This document shows positions 52,100 to 61,026 of a stretch of DNA of 64,000 nucleotides, piece by piece. Position 1 is the first letter of the stretch; every line of letters starts with the position of its first letter. A program made the translations under genes and the position numbers. The notes below the pieces were generated by a model. That model was not told the origin of the DNA and ran no database searches. It worked only from the letters and a program-made list of their open reading frames with translations. Origin of the DNA: Tessaracoccus lapidicaptus (GTDB lineage: Bacteria; Actinomycetota; Actinomycetes; Propionibacteriales; Propionibacteriaceae); contig NZ_MBQD01000002.1 in the NCBI RefSeq assembly GCF_001693815.1, positions 1 to 64,000 on the forward strand, in the 5' to 3' direction.

Positions 52100-53725
52100 T
52101 CAGATGCCGGTGCCGGCCCGCCAGGTGGTGTAGCCACCGTCGAGGTTGAGCACCTCGCGACCCGAGTCACGCAGCGCCGCCAGCGCCGCATGGCTCCGGA
52201 TGCCGACGCCGCAGTGGAGGATCAGCGGCACGTCGCCGCCGGGGATCTCGTCCATACGGTCGCGCAGCTCGTCGACCGGGATGTTCATCGCACCGGGGAT
52301 GGCCCCCGCCGCGTACTCGCCCGGCGTGCGCACGTCGATGACGACGGCACCCTCGGCCTGCCGCTCCGCCACCTCGTGCCACTGCACGGACTTCTCCCAG
52401 CCGCTCAGCCGGTTCTCGGCGATGAAGCCGAGCATGTTGACCGCGTCCTTCGCGGAGCCGAACTGCGGCGCGTAGGCGAGCTCGAGTTCGGCCAGCTCCG
52501 GCGCCGTCATCCCGGCGGTCATGGCCGTGGCGATAACGTCGATGCGCTTGTCGATGCCCTCGCGGCCGACGCCCTGCGCGCCCAGGATCTCCCCGGTCGC
52601 CGGATCGACGAGCAGCTTGAGCGCCATCGTCGACGCGCCGGGATAGTACGTGGCGTGCGAGGCGGGGTGCGTGTGGATCGCGAGGTAGGCCCGTCCGGCG
52701 TCGCGCAGCCGCTTCTCGTTCCAGCCCGTCGCGGCAACCTGGAGTCCGAGCAGCCCGACGATGGCGGTGCCGCGCACCGGGCGCGCCGGCTTGCCGCGGC
52801 CCGCGATATCGTCGGCCACGCGACGTCCCTGCAGGTTGGCCGTGTTGGCGAGCGGCACGAGGACCGCCTCGTCGCTCAGGGCGTCGTTCTTCTCGACGGC
52901 GTCGCCGACGGCGTAGATGTGCGGATCGTTGGTCAGCTGCCGGTGGTCGACCAGGAGTCCACCGCGCGGGCCGACCTTGAGGCCGGACGCCTTGGCGAGC
53001 TCGGTGTCGGGACGCACGCCGATCGCGGCGACCACCACGTCGGCGGGCACCGTGGCACCGTCGGCCAGCGTGACGTCGTGCTCACCGATGATGGTGACGC
53101 CGGAGCCGAGGCGCAGGTCGATGCCGGCGGCGCGCATGGCGTCGTGCACGGGGTCGACCATTTCGGGGTCCAGCGGCGCCATCACCTGGGGGAGTGCCTC
53201 CACCAGGGCGACCTTCATGCCGCGGTGCAGCAGGTTCTCGGCAACCTCGAGGCCGACGAAGCCGCCGCCGATGACGACGGCAGTCTCGGCACCCTGCACA
53301 GCCTCCAGCATGCGGTCGGTGTCCTCGACGTTGCGCAGCGGCAGCGCACGCTCGATGCCCGGGATGGGCGGCATCAGCGGCTTGGCACCGGGGGACAGGA
53401 CCAGCTTGTCGTAGCTCAGGGTCTCCTCGCGGCCGGTGGCGACGTCGCGGACGATCACCTCGCGCGACTGGCGGTTGATCTGCACCGCCTCGACGCCGAC
53501 GCGCACGTCCAGGCGGAACCGGTCGTAGAGCGCCTGGGGCGTCTGCAGCAGCAGCGCCGACCTCTCCTCGATCACCCCGCCGACGTGATACGGCAGGCCG
53601 CAGTTGGCGAACGACACGTAGCCGCTCTTCTCCACCACGACGATCTCCGCGGACTCATCCAGACGACGCAGCCGCGCGGCCGCGCTCATCCCACCAGCAA
53701 CACCACCAACGATCACAACTCTCAT
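52100..53725 (-). CDS. CoA-disulfide reductase with C-terminal rhodanese domain
   Basis: A 541-residue flavoprotein starting at ATG 53725 (MRVVIVGGVAGGMSAAARL, FAD site). Cys42 in SFANCGLPYHVGG is the single active Cys of CoA-disulfide/persulfide reductases, and a second dinucleotide site VVIGGGFVGLEVAENL follows. Residues about 450-541 form a rhodanese domain with Cys505 in LHCGVGIRSH. It would reduce CoA or other low-molecular-weight persulfides and disulfides. It is divergent from a Cys-rich mini-protein across a CsoR/CstR-type operator. Confidence 0.92.
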   Translation of the reverse strand: MRVVIVGGVAGGMSAAARLRRLDESAEIVVVEKSGYVSFANCGLPYHVGGVIEERSALLLQTPQALYDRFRLDVRVGVEAVQINRQSREVIVRDVATGREETLSYDKLVLSPGAKPLMPPIPGIERALPLRNVEDTDRMLEAVQGAETAVVIGGGFVGLEVAENLLHRGMKVALVEALPQVMAPLDPEMVDPVHDAMRAAGIDLRLGSGVTIIGEHDVTLADGATVPADVVVAAIGVRPDTELAKASGLKVGPRGGLLVDHRQLTNDPHIYAVGDAVEKNDALSDEAVLVPLANTANLQGRRVADDIAGRGKPARPVRGTAIVGLLGLQVAATGWNEKRLRDAGRAYLAIHTHPASHATYYPGASTMALKLLVDPATGEILGAQGVGREGIDKRIDVIATAMTAGMTAPELAELELAYAPQFGSAKDAVNMLGFIAENRLSGWEKSVQWHEVAERQAEGAVVIDVRTPGEYAAGAIPGAMNIPVDELRDRMDEIPGGDVPLILHCGVGIRSHAALAALRDSGREVLNLDGGYTTWRAGTGI

Positions 53726-53737
53726 GTTGCAAACTAT

Positions 53738-53753
53738 ATACCCCTGGGGGTAT
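53738..53753. promoter_or_regulatory. CsoR/CstR-type operator, divergent promoter
   Basis: ATACCCCTGGGGGTAT is a near-perfect palindrome, with the CCCC/GGGG core and AT ends seen in known CsoR and CstR operators. It sits 12 bases before the reductase ATG and 44 bases before the mini-protein ATG, so one bound repressor could control both. Confidence 0.8.
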
Positions 53754-53797
53754 GGTGGTCTAACCGGGGTAACCGAGAAACCTGAAGGAGAACATCT

Positions 53798-53962
53798 ATG
53801 TGCAGTCCCGCTAAGTGCCGAGTGTGTGGCAAGACGACCTGGGCCGGTTGCGGCAACCACGTCGAGAGCGTCAAGCGCATGGTGCCTGCCGACCAGTGGT
53901 GCGGCGGTCACCAGAACCAGAACGCCGGCGGCGGCTTCTTCAGCCGCGTGATGGGCCGCTGA
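53798..53962 (+). CDS. 54-residue Cys-rich protein (zinc-ribbon-like)
   Basis: ATG 53798 follows AAGGAG by eight bases. The product starts MCSPAKCRVCGKTTWAGCGN, then continues VESVKRMVPADQWCGGH and a Gly/Asn tail. Five Cys in the first 18 residues plus one in WCGGH can form a small metal or thiol site. I recall similar short proteins in many actinobacteria, but no assigned function. Its promoter is shared with the CoA-disulfide/persulfide reductase and lies under the CsoR/CstR operator, so it is probably induced by the same metal or persulfide stress. Confidence 0.8.
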   Translation: MCSPAKCRVCGKTTWAGCGNHVESVKRMVPADQWCGGHQNQNAGGGFFSRVMGR

Positions 53963-54229
53963 CACCTGCGGACAACCGTGTGAGACGGGCCGGGGCCGGG
54001 ATGTGGATAACTTCCCGCCCCGGCCCTACCCACAAATACTCCCCGTGTAGTTTTCCAGTGATCCACAGCCGTTCAACAGGGACGACGACGCCCTGACAAG
54101 CGGCGACGGTGGTTATCCACCGGTTCCACAGCCGCTATGAGTAAGGCTGGAATGTAATTACACAAATCCCCTCAAAGTCAGTGATGTGGGCAACCGGGCC
54201 ACTGAGGGCCCGCTGCTACCTTTGGTGGG
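53963..54229. other. oriC: Probable origin of replication (DnaA-box-rich intergenic region)
   Basis: Perfect DnaA box TGTGGATAA at 54002-54010, near matches TGATCCACA (54059-54067) and TTATCCACC (54113-54121), and further CCACA half sites, followed by an AT-rich stretch GTAATTACACAAAT (about 54153-54166) that could unwind. The 267-bp gap has no gene. In actinobacteria oriC usually lies between dnaA and dnaN; here this is the densest cluster in that interval. Confidence 0.65.
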
Positions 54230-55093
54230 GTGAGCATCGCAGCACGGGCCAGGGGCCTGACCAAGATCTATGGTTCGGGGTCGGCCGTGGTCACCGCGCT
54301 CGACAACGTCGACTTCGACATCCACGAAGGCGAGTTCACCGCCATCATGGGGCCCTCCGGCTCCGGCAAGTCCACGCTCATGCACCTCATGGCGGCGCTC
54401 GACACCCCCACGGCCGGCGAGGTCTACATCGGCGACACCGCGGTCTCCACCCTCGACGACACGCCCCTGACGGTCCTGCGGCGCGACCGCATCGGGTTCA
54501 TCTTCCAGGCGTTCAACCTCGTTCCCACGCTCACGGCGCGCGAGAACATCGTCCTGCCGCTGCGGATCGCCGGCCGCCCCGTCGACGACGAGTGGTTCGA
54601 GCGCGTCGTCGGGGTCCTCGGCCTCGGCGACCGGCTCACCCACAAACCGACGGAGCTGTCGGGCGGCCAGCAGCAGCGCGTCGCCTGTGCCCGCGCGCTC
54701 ATGAACCGGCCCGACATCGTCTTCGGCGACGAGCCGACCGGCAACCTGGACTCCACGTCGGCCGCCGAGGTGCTGGGATTCCTCAGGCGCAGCGTCGACG
54801 AGTTCGGGCAGACCGTCGTCATGGTCACGCACGACGCCCACGCCGCGAGCTACGCCGATCGGGCCGTGTTCCTCTCCGACGGGCGGATCGTCCACGAGCT
54901 CCGCGGCGCCACGCAGGAGGACCTGCTGAGCGCCATGTCGCACATCTACCCGCGCACCGACGCCACGCAGCGGCGCCCCGCCCCCGAGCCCGTCTACCGC
55001 GACGGCGGCCACGCGCCCACGCACGCCGGCCCCGTCGACGACGAGGAGCCGACCGTCGAGCGCTCCATCGCGCGCCGCGCGCTGATGGGCTGA
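54230..55093 (+). CDS. ABC transporter ATP-binding protein, MacB/LolD type
   Basis: A 287-residue ATPase: Walker A GPSGSGKSTLMHL, Q-loop IFQAFNLVP, signature LSGGQQQRVACARAL, Walker B IVFGDEPTGNLDS and His switch VTHDAHAAS. The GxL-T-G-N-L-D-S form is typical of MacB/LolD-type ATPases working with FtsX-like permeases. A 60-residue tail is variable. The GTG start follows the oriC candidate; the permease gene begins four bases after its stop. Confidence 0.95.
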   Translation: MSIAARARGLTKIYGSGSAVVTALDNVDFDIHEGEFTAIMGPSGSGKSTLMHLMAALDTPTAGEVYIGDTAVSTLDDTPLTVLRRDRIGFIFQAFNLVPTLTARENIVLPLRIAGRPVDDEWFERVVGVLGLGDRLTHKPTELSGGQQQRVACARALMNRPDIVFGDEPTGNLDSTSAAEVLGFLRRSVDEFGQTVVMVTHDAHAASYADRAVFLSDGRIVHELRGATQEDLLSAMSHIYPRTDATQRRPAPEPVYRDGGHAPTHAGPVDDEEPTVERSIARRALMG

Positions 55094-55097
55094 GCGG

Positions 55098-57659
55098 ATG
55101 CTGCACGCCACCTGGAGGTCTCTCTGGGCGCACAAGGTGCGCCTGGTGCTCAGCGCCCTGTCGATCGTGCTGGGCGTCGCGTTCGTCGCCGGCTCTCTGT
55201 TGTTCACCAACCTGCTGTCGTCGAGCTTCGACCAGCTGGTCAAGGGCGCCCTGGCGGACGTCAACGTGTCCGCCGAAGGTGTGGGCATCGAGGGCTTCGA
55301 CCAGACCACCGGCCTGCAGCAGGTGTTGATGAGCCCCGACGACGTGGCGGCCATCGCCGACGTCGACGGCGTGGCGCAGGTCGAGGGCATGGTCTCCAGC
55401 AGCCAGATCTTCCCGCTGGACAAGGACGGCAACCTGTTGTCGTTCCCGGGCGCGCCCGGCGTCGGCATGAACTGGATCCAGGCCCCCGCGGCCGGCGGCC
55501 AGGTCGGCGCCCGGGTGGTCGACGGTCGGCCGCCAGAGACGGCCGACGAGCTCATGATGGACCCCGCGACCGTCACCCGCGGCGGCTACGTCCTCGGCGA
55601 CACCGTCGAGGTGTCCACCCCCCGCAGTGGGCTCAAGAGCTACACGCTCGTGGGCACCGGCACCTACGGGGCGGGCGCTACCGCGGGCGCCAGCTACCTG
55701 TTCTTCACCCTCGACGAGGCCCAGGAGATCGTGCAGGACGGGGCCGAGGGCTTCTACGCCGCGTGGGTAGTGACCGAGCCCGGCGCGGACCCCGCGACGG
55801 TCGCGGACGCCGTCGAAGCCGGGCTCCCGGAGGGTTTCATCGCGGAGACCGGTGACGATCTGGCCGCCGAGATCGATGAACAGCTCGACGTCGGGCTCGG
55901 GTTCGTCAACACGTTCCTGCTGGTGTTCGCGGGCATCGCGCTGCTCGTCGCGACCCTGCTGATCCTCAACACGTTCTCGATCCTGGTGGCGCAGCGTTCG
56001 CGCGAGCTGGCGCTCCTGCGCGCCATCGGCGCCACCAGGCGGCAGGTCCGCGTCGCCGTGCTGAGCGAGGCCTTGGCCATCGGGCTCGTGGGCGCGACGC
56101 TCGGGCTCGGCGTCGGCTACGGCCTGGCCTGGGGGATCCTCGTCGCGATGCGCTCCTTCGGCATCGACCTCGGCACCGCGGTGCCGACCATCACGTGGCA
56201 GGCGGTGGTCGCCTCGTACGCCATCGGGATCGTCATCACGCTGGTCGCGGCGGCGCTGCCGGCGCGGAAGGCGTCGCGGGTCCGGCCGGTGGAGGCCATG
56301 GCCGCCGCCGCCCAGTCCGGCCCGGAGCGGATCGGCGGGCTGCCGATGGTGGGCGTGGCCATGATCGAGGTCGGCGTGGCGGCCCTGGTGTGCGCCGTGT
56401 GGCTCGACGTGCCGGAGCCACTGTGGTGGGCCGGCGTGGGCGCCGTCCTGCTGCTGGTCGGCATGGTGCTGGCCGCCGTGGTCGTCGGCACCCCGCTCAT
56501 CGCCGCGTTCGGCGCCGCCTACCGCGCGCTCTTCGGTGAGGTGGGCAGGCTCGCTCGGCTCAACGCGGTCCGCCAGCCGCGCCGCACCGCGGCCACCGCC
56601 GCGACGCTCATGATCGGCCTTGCCCTCGTCGCGACGGTCGCGATCCTCGCCGCGAGCACGACAACCTCGATCCGCGAGCGCCTCACCGCCGACCAGCGCG
56701 GCGACTTCACCCTCAGCCCCGTCGCCTACCAGCCGTTCGACGCCACCGTGATCGACGAGGTCCGCGCCGTCGACGGCGTCACGGACGTCTACGAGTTCTA
56801 CCGCGGCGTCACGCGCATCGGCGACGAACCCGTACAGCTGAGCGGCGCCTCCGCCGACGGCCTCACCCGCGCCAGCAGCCTGGAGCTCATCGCCGGCTCA
56901 CTCAGCGGCGACGGCGGCGCCCCGCCCGCGGTGATCAGCCGTGAGGTCGCCGACGGCCACGACCTCACGCTCGGCCAGCTGTTCGACCTGCCGACCCCCA
57001 CGGGCGGCACCGTGCGGCTGCTCGTCACCGGCATCCACGACGGCGGCCCGGGGCTGCAGCTGGGCGACATCATCGTCGACCTGGACACGTATCCGCAGCT
57101 GGGGGACGCGTCGCTCGTCCAGCGCCTCGTCGTGTTCACGGCCGACGACGCGGACCCGGCCGCGGTCCGCGACGGACTCGAGGCGGCCGCCGACGATCTG
57201 CCCACCGTCGTGGTGGCCGACGTCGAGGAGTTCATCGACGCCCGCATCTCCCAGTTCTCGCAGCTGTTCTCGATCCTCTACGCCCTCTTGGCGCTGGCGA
57301 TCATCATCTCGGTGCTGGGCATCGTCAACACGCTCGGGCTGTCCGTGATGGAGCGCACCCGGGAGGTGGGGCTGCTGCGCGCGGTCGGCATGACCCGGGC
57401 GCAGCTGCGGCGCATGGTCACGCTCGAGTCCGTCATGGTCGCGACGTTGGGCGCCGTGCTCGGCGTCGTGCTCGGGGTGGTGTTCGGCTCGGTGCTGGTG
57501 TCGCTGCTCCGCGACGACGGCATCGACATTCTGGTCATCCCGTGGCTGCAGCTGGCCGGGTTCGTGCTCGTCGCGGGGCTGTTCGGGGTTCTGGCGGCCG
57601 TGGGTCCCGCCCGGCGCGCGGCGCGCCTCAACGTGCTGGAATCGATCGCCACGGAGTAG
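55098..57659 (+). CDS. FtsX/MacB-like ABC transporter permease
   Basis: An 853-residue permease with two homologous FtsX units: an N-terminal helix, a large extracytoplasmic domain, three helices (about 270-400), a linker pair, a second extracytoplasmic domain, and three closing helices including LGIVNTLGLSVMERTREVGLLRAVGMTRAQLRRMV. With the ATPase upstream it forms a type VII exporter or mechanotransmission complex, perhaps for lipids, peptides or antimicrobials. The duplicated layout is common in actinobacteria. No adaptor (MacA-like) gene is present. Confidence 0.93.
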   Translation: MLHATWRSLWAHKVRLVLSALSIVLGVAFVAGSLLFTNLLSSSFDQLVKGALADVNVSAEGVGIEGFDQTTGLQQVLMSPDDVAAIADVDGVAQVEGMVSSSQIFPLDKDGNLLSFPGAPGVGMNWIQAPAAGGQVGARVVDGRPPETADELMMDPATVTRGGYVLGDTVEVSTPRSGLKSYTLVGTGTYGAGATAGASYLFFTLDEAQEIVQDGAEGFYAAWVVTEPGADPATVADAVEAGLPEGFIAETGDDLAAEIDEQLDVGLGFVNTFLLVFAGIALLVATLLILNTFSILVAQRSRELALLRAIGATRRQVRVAVLSEALAIGLVGATLGLGVGYGLAWGILVAMRSFGIDLGTAVPTITWQAVVASYAIGIVITLVAAALPARKASRVRPVEAMAAAAQSGPERIGGLPMVGVAMIEVGVAALVCAVWLDVPEPLWWAGVGAVLLLVGMVLAAVVVGTPLIAAFGAAYRALFGEVGRLARLNAVRQPRRTAATAATLMIGLALVATVAILAASTTTSIRERLTADQRGDFTLSPVAYQPFDATVIDEVRAVDGVTDVYEFYRGVTRIGDEPVQLSGASADGLTRASSLELIAGSLSGDGGAPPAVISREVADGHDLTLGQLFDLPTPTGGTVRLLVTGIHDGGPGLQLGDIIVDLDTYPQLGDASLVQRLVVFTADDADPAAVRDGLEAAADDLPTVVVADVEEFIDARISQFSQLFSILYALLALAIIISVLGIVNTLGLSVMERTREVGLLRAVGMTRAQLRRMVTLESVMVATLGAVLGVVLGVVFGSVLVSLLRDDGIDILVIPWLQLAGFVLVAGLFGVLAAVGPARRAARLNVLESIATE

Positions 57660-57796
57660 CGGTTCGGGCCTGGCGTGCCGGCCGACGCGCCCGGCTATGA
57701 TGCAGGCGACGGTCAAGTGTCCACGGCCGCCGAGTCGCATCGGTGCAGCCCGGGTCCGCGGGCCATGTTGAGTTGGCAAGTATCGAAGGGGAACCA

Positions 57797-58957
57797 GTGA
57801 AGATCCGAGTTGAGCGCGACGCGTTGGCCGACGCTGTGGCCTGGGTGGCCCGGAGCCTGCCCACCCGTCCGACCGCCCCGATCCTCGCCGGCATGCTCCT
57901 CCAGGCGGACGCCAAGGGCTTGACGATGTCCAGCTTCGACTCGACGACGTCGGCCAAGGTCTCGCTGCCCGCCACGGTCACCGACGAAGGCACCGTGCTG
58001 GTCTCGGGGCGCCTGCTGGCCGAGATCGCGCGCTCGCTGCCGAACAAGCCGGTCGACCTCGTCGCCGACCACTCCAAGGTCGAGCTGACGTGCGGCCAGG
58101 CGCGGTTCACGCTCCAGACGCTGCCCGTCGACGAGTACCCCACGCTCCCGGACATGCCCACCCAGACCGGTGAGGTGGATGCCACGGTGTTCGAGAAGGC
58201 CGTCGGTCAGGTGTTCGTGGCCGCCGGCCGCGACGAGCTGCTCAGCGTCTTCACCGGCGTCAAGATGGAGATCAACGGCGAATCGCTGTCGCTGCTGGCC
58301 ACCGACCGCTACCGCATGGCGCTCAAGGAGCTGACCTGGCGCCCGTCGTCGCCGTCGGTCGAGGGCGCCGTGCTGGTCCCGGGCAAGGTGCTTGCCGACA
58401 CGGCCAAGTCCATGACGTCGGGCGACACCGTGACCATCTCGCTGTCGACCACCGAGGCCGAGGGCGAGGGCCTGGCCGGCTTCGTCGGCGAGAGTGCCCG
58501 CGGCACCCGCGAGGCCACCACCCGCCTGCTCAGCCAGGCGTTCCCGAAGGTCCGCCACCTCATGGACGTCGACGCCACGGTCAGCGTGCGGGTCAACACG
58601 GGAGACCTGCTGGCCGCGGTCAAGCGCGTGTCGCTGGTGGCGGAGCGCAACACCCCGCTGCGGATGCGCATCAACGACGACCACATCGCGCTTGAGGCCG
58701 CCACCGGAGACCAGGCGCAGGCGTCCGAGGCGCTCGAGGCGCAGGTGGAGGTCGTCGGCGACGAGCAGTCCATCACCGACGCCGGCTTCAACCCGCACTA
58801 CCTGCTCGACGCCCTCACGGCGCTCGACGCCCCCTACGCGCACTTCTCGTTCACGCTGCCCGGCAAGCCGTGTCTCATCATGGGGCTGGCCACCGTCGAC
58901 GGCGACCCGCTCGTCGACTACCGGCACGTCATCATGCTGATGCGCCTGCCGAACTGA
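57797..58957 (+). CDS. dnaN: DNA polymerase III sliding clamp (beta subunit)
   Basis: A 386-residue clamp with the three-domain pattern: KIRVERDALADAVAWVARSLPTRP at the start, LLATDRYRMALKEL in domain II and the C-terminal VIMLMRLPN, equivalent to the canonical VMPMRL end. GTG 57797 follows AAGGGG. It tethers polymerases to DNA. Lies 3.6 kb from the oriC candidate. Confidence 0.98.
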   Translation: MKIRVERDALADAVAWVARSLPTRPTAPILAGMLLQADAKGLTMSSFDSTTSAKVSLPATVTDEGTVLVSGRLLAEIARSLPNKPVDLVADHSKVELTCGQARFTLQTLPVDEYPTLPDMPTQTGEVDATVFEKAVGQVFVAAGRDELLSVFTGVKMEINGESLSLLATDRYRMALKELTWRPSSPSVEGAVLVPGKVLADTAKSMTSGDTVTISLSTTEAEGEGLAGFVGESARGTREATTRLLSQAFPKVRHLMDVDATVSVRVNTGDLLAAVKRVSLVAERNTPLRMRINDDHIALEAATGDQAQASEALEAQVEVVGDEQSITDAGFNPHYLLDALTALDAPYAHFSFTLPGKPCLIMGLATVDGDPLVDYRHVIMLMRLPN

Positions 58958-58981
58958 CCCGTCCACCCAGGAGGTTCCACC

Positions 58982-59863
58982 ATGCGCATCGGTCTGATCG
59001 GCCTCGGCAAGATGGGCGGCAACATGCGCGAGCGGCTCCGCCGCGGCGGCGTGGAGGTCGTCGGTCTCGACCACAACCCGGCCATCTCCGACGCCGCCGA
59101 CGAGGCGGACCTCATCGCCCAGCTCGGCGACGGACCCCGGGTCATCTGGCTCATGGTGCCGATCCACGCCGTCGACGCGCTCATTGAGACCCTGAAGCCG
59201 CTGCTGTCGCCCGGCGACATCGTCATCGACGGCGGCAACTCGAAGTGGACGCACGACGCCCGGCACGCCGCCTACCTGGCCGACGCCGGCGTCCGGTTCC
59301 TCGACTGCGGAGTCTCCGGCGGCGTGTGGGGCCTGGAGAACGGCTACGCGCTCATGGTCGGCGGGCCCGCGGACGCCGTCGAGATCGCCATGCCCGTGTT
59401 CGAGGCGCTCAAGCCCGAGGGCGAGTTCGGTTTCGTGCACGCGGGCGACCACGGCGCGGGGCACTTCGCGAAGATGGTCCACAACGGTGTCGAGTACGGC
59501 CTCATGCAGGCGTACGCCGAGGGCTGGGAACTGCTGGAGACCGCCGAGATCGTCAAGAACGTGCCCGCGGTGCTCGAGTCGTGGCGCGAGGGCACCGTGA
59601 TCCGGTCCTGGCTGCTGGACCTCATGACGCACGCGCTCGACGCGGACCCGCACCTCGACGGCATCGAGGGCTACGCCGAGGACTCGGGCGAGGGCCGCTG
59701 GACGGTCAACGCCGCCGTCGACCTCGCGGTGCCGGTCCCGACGATCGCCGCCAGCCTGTTCGCCCGCTTCGTGTCGCGGCAGGAGGACTCCCCGGCCATG
59801 AAGATGGTCGCGGCCATGCGGCAGCAGTTCGGCGGCCACGCCGTCGCGCCCGCGAAGGACTGA
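58982..59863 (+). CDS. gnd: 6-phosphogluconate dehydrogenase, decarboxylating (short Gnd type)
   Basis: A 293-residue enzyme: NAD(P) site IGLIGLGKMGGNMRERL, DGGNSKWTHDA, DCGVSGGVWGLENGYALMVGG, GAGHFAKMVHNGVEYGLMQAYAEG and a late SLFARFVSRQED. This length fits the short, NAD-preferring GndA-like class. It makes ribulose 5-phosphate. AGGAGG precedes the ATG. The position between dnaN and recF is a known actinobacterial arrangement. Confidence 0.95.
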   Translation: MRIGLIGLGKMGGNMRERLRRGGVEVVGLDHNPAISDAADEADLIAQLGDGPRVIWLMVPIHAVDALIETLKPLLSPGDIVIDGGNSKWTHDARHAAYLADAGVRFLDCGVSGGVWGLENGYALMVGGPADAVEIAMPVFEALKPEGEFGFVHAGDHGAGHFAKMVHNGVEYGLMQAYAEGWELLETAEIVKNVPAVLESWREGTVIRSWLLDLMTHALDADPHLDGIEGYAEDSGEGRWTVNAAVDLAVPVPTIAASLFARFVSRQEDSPAMKMVAAMRQQFGGHAVAPAKD

Positions 59864-59871
59864 CCGGCTCG

Positions 59872-61020
59872 GTGTTCGTCACCGAACTGGCGCTGGTCGA
59901 CTTCCGCAACTACACGGAGGCGTCGCTGACGCTGTCATCGGGCGTGACCGTGTTCGTCGGCGCCAACGGGCAGGGCAAGACCAACCTCGTCGAGGCCGTG
60001 GAGTACCTCTCGACGATGTCCTCGCACCGCGTGTCCGCCACCGCTCCGCTCATCCGGGCCGGCGCCGAGACCGCCGTCGTCCGCGCGAAGGTTCAGGCCG
60101 GCCGGGAGGACGAGCGGGTCATCTCGCTGGAGCTGGAGATCGCCAACGGGCGCTCGAACGTGGCGCGGCTGAACCGGGCGCCGGTGGCCAGGGCCCGCGA
60201 CATCGTCGGCGCGCTGCGCACCGTGGTGTTCTCGCCCGTCGACCTGGGAATCGTCCGCGGCGACCCCTCGGACCGACGCGCTTGGCTGGACTCCCTCATC
60301 GTGACGCGATGGCCGCGGATGGCGGGCGTGCGGCAGGACTACGACAAGGTCCTCAAACAACGCAACGCCCTGCTCAAGGGCATGGCCGGGCGCTCGTTCG
60401 TGCCCACCGGCGGCGACGAGGACGTGACGCTGACCGTGTGGAACGAGCAGCTCGCAGCCCTCGGCGCCGAGCTGCTGCACGCCCGGCTCGACACCCTGGC
60501 GGACGTGCTGCCCCACGCGCAGCGGGCCTACGAGACGATCGCGCCGGTCAACAACCGCATCGACGCCACGTACAAGACGGGGCTGGACCTCGGCGCTATG
60601 CCCGACGACGACGTCAGGGCCGAGCTGCAGCGGCGGCTGCTGGAGCAGATGGAGCGGCTGCGCCGCGACGAGGTGTCGCGGGGGGTGACGCTGGTGGGGC
60701 CGCAGCGCGATGACGTCGAGTTGAGCATCGGGGCTCTGCCGGCGAAGGGCTACGCCTCGCACGGCGAGTCCTGGTCCCTGGCGCTCGCGCTGCGGCTCGG
60801 CGGCTTCTCGCTGGTTCGCGACGACGGGGTCCAGCCGGTGCTGGTGCTCGACGACGTGTTCGCGGAACTGGACGTGTCGCGGCGGGAGCGGCTGGCCGCC
60901 GCCGTCGCCGACGCCGAGCAGGTCCTCATCACCGCGGCGGTGGGGGCGGACGTGCCGGACTTCCCCGCCGAGCGGCGGTTCCGCGTCGAGGCGGGGACGG
61001 TCAGCGGACCCGATGCGTAG
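59872..61020 (+). CDS. recF: DNA replication and repair protein RecF
   Basis: A 382-residue SMC-like ATPase starting at GTG 59872: LALVDFRNYTEASL, Walker A GANGQGKTN (residues 30-38), FSPVDLGIVRGDPSDRRAWLD, VGPQRDDVEL, signature SHGESWSLALALRL and Walker B VLVLDDVFAELD. It helps load RecA at gaps. It begins nine bases after gnd. Confidence 0.97.
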   Translation: MFVTELALVDFRNYTEASLTLSSGVTVFVGANGQGKTNLVEAVEYLSTMSSHRVSATAPLIRAGAETAVVRAKVQAGREDERVISLELEIANGRSNVARLNRAPVARARDIVGALRTVVFSPVDLGIVRGDPSDRRAWLDSLIVTRWPRMAGVRQDYDKVLKQRNALLKGMAGRSFVPTGGDEDVTLTVWNEQLAALGAELLHARLDTLADVLPHAQRAYETIAPVNNRIDATYKTGLDLGAMPDDDVRAELQRRLLEQMERLRRDEVSRGVTLVGPQRDDVELSIGALPAKGYASHGESWSLALALRLGGFSLVRDDGVQPVLVLDDVFAELDVSRRERLAAAVADAEQVLITAAVGADVPDFPAERRFRVEAGTVSGPDA

Positions 61021-61026
61021 GGGCGC

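Noticed and set aside
52040-53785. Plus-strand frame opposite the CoA-disulfide reductase
   Set aside because: Antisense shadow; it would also run through the shared operator.
57713-59839. 708-codon minus-strand frame opposite dnaN and gnd
   Set aside because: Both plus-strand genes are unmistakable; the minus-strand product is His/Asp/Val-rich noise.
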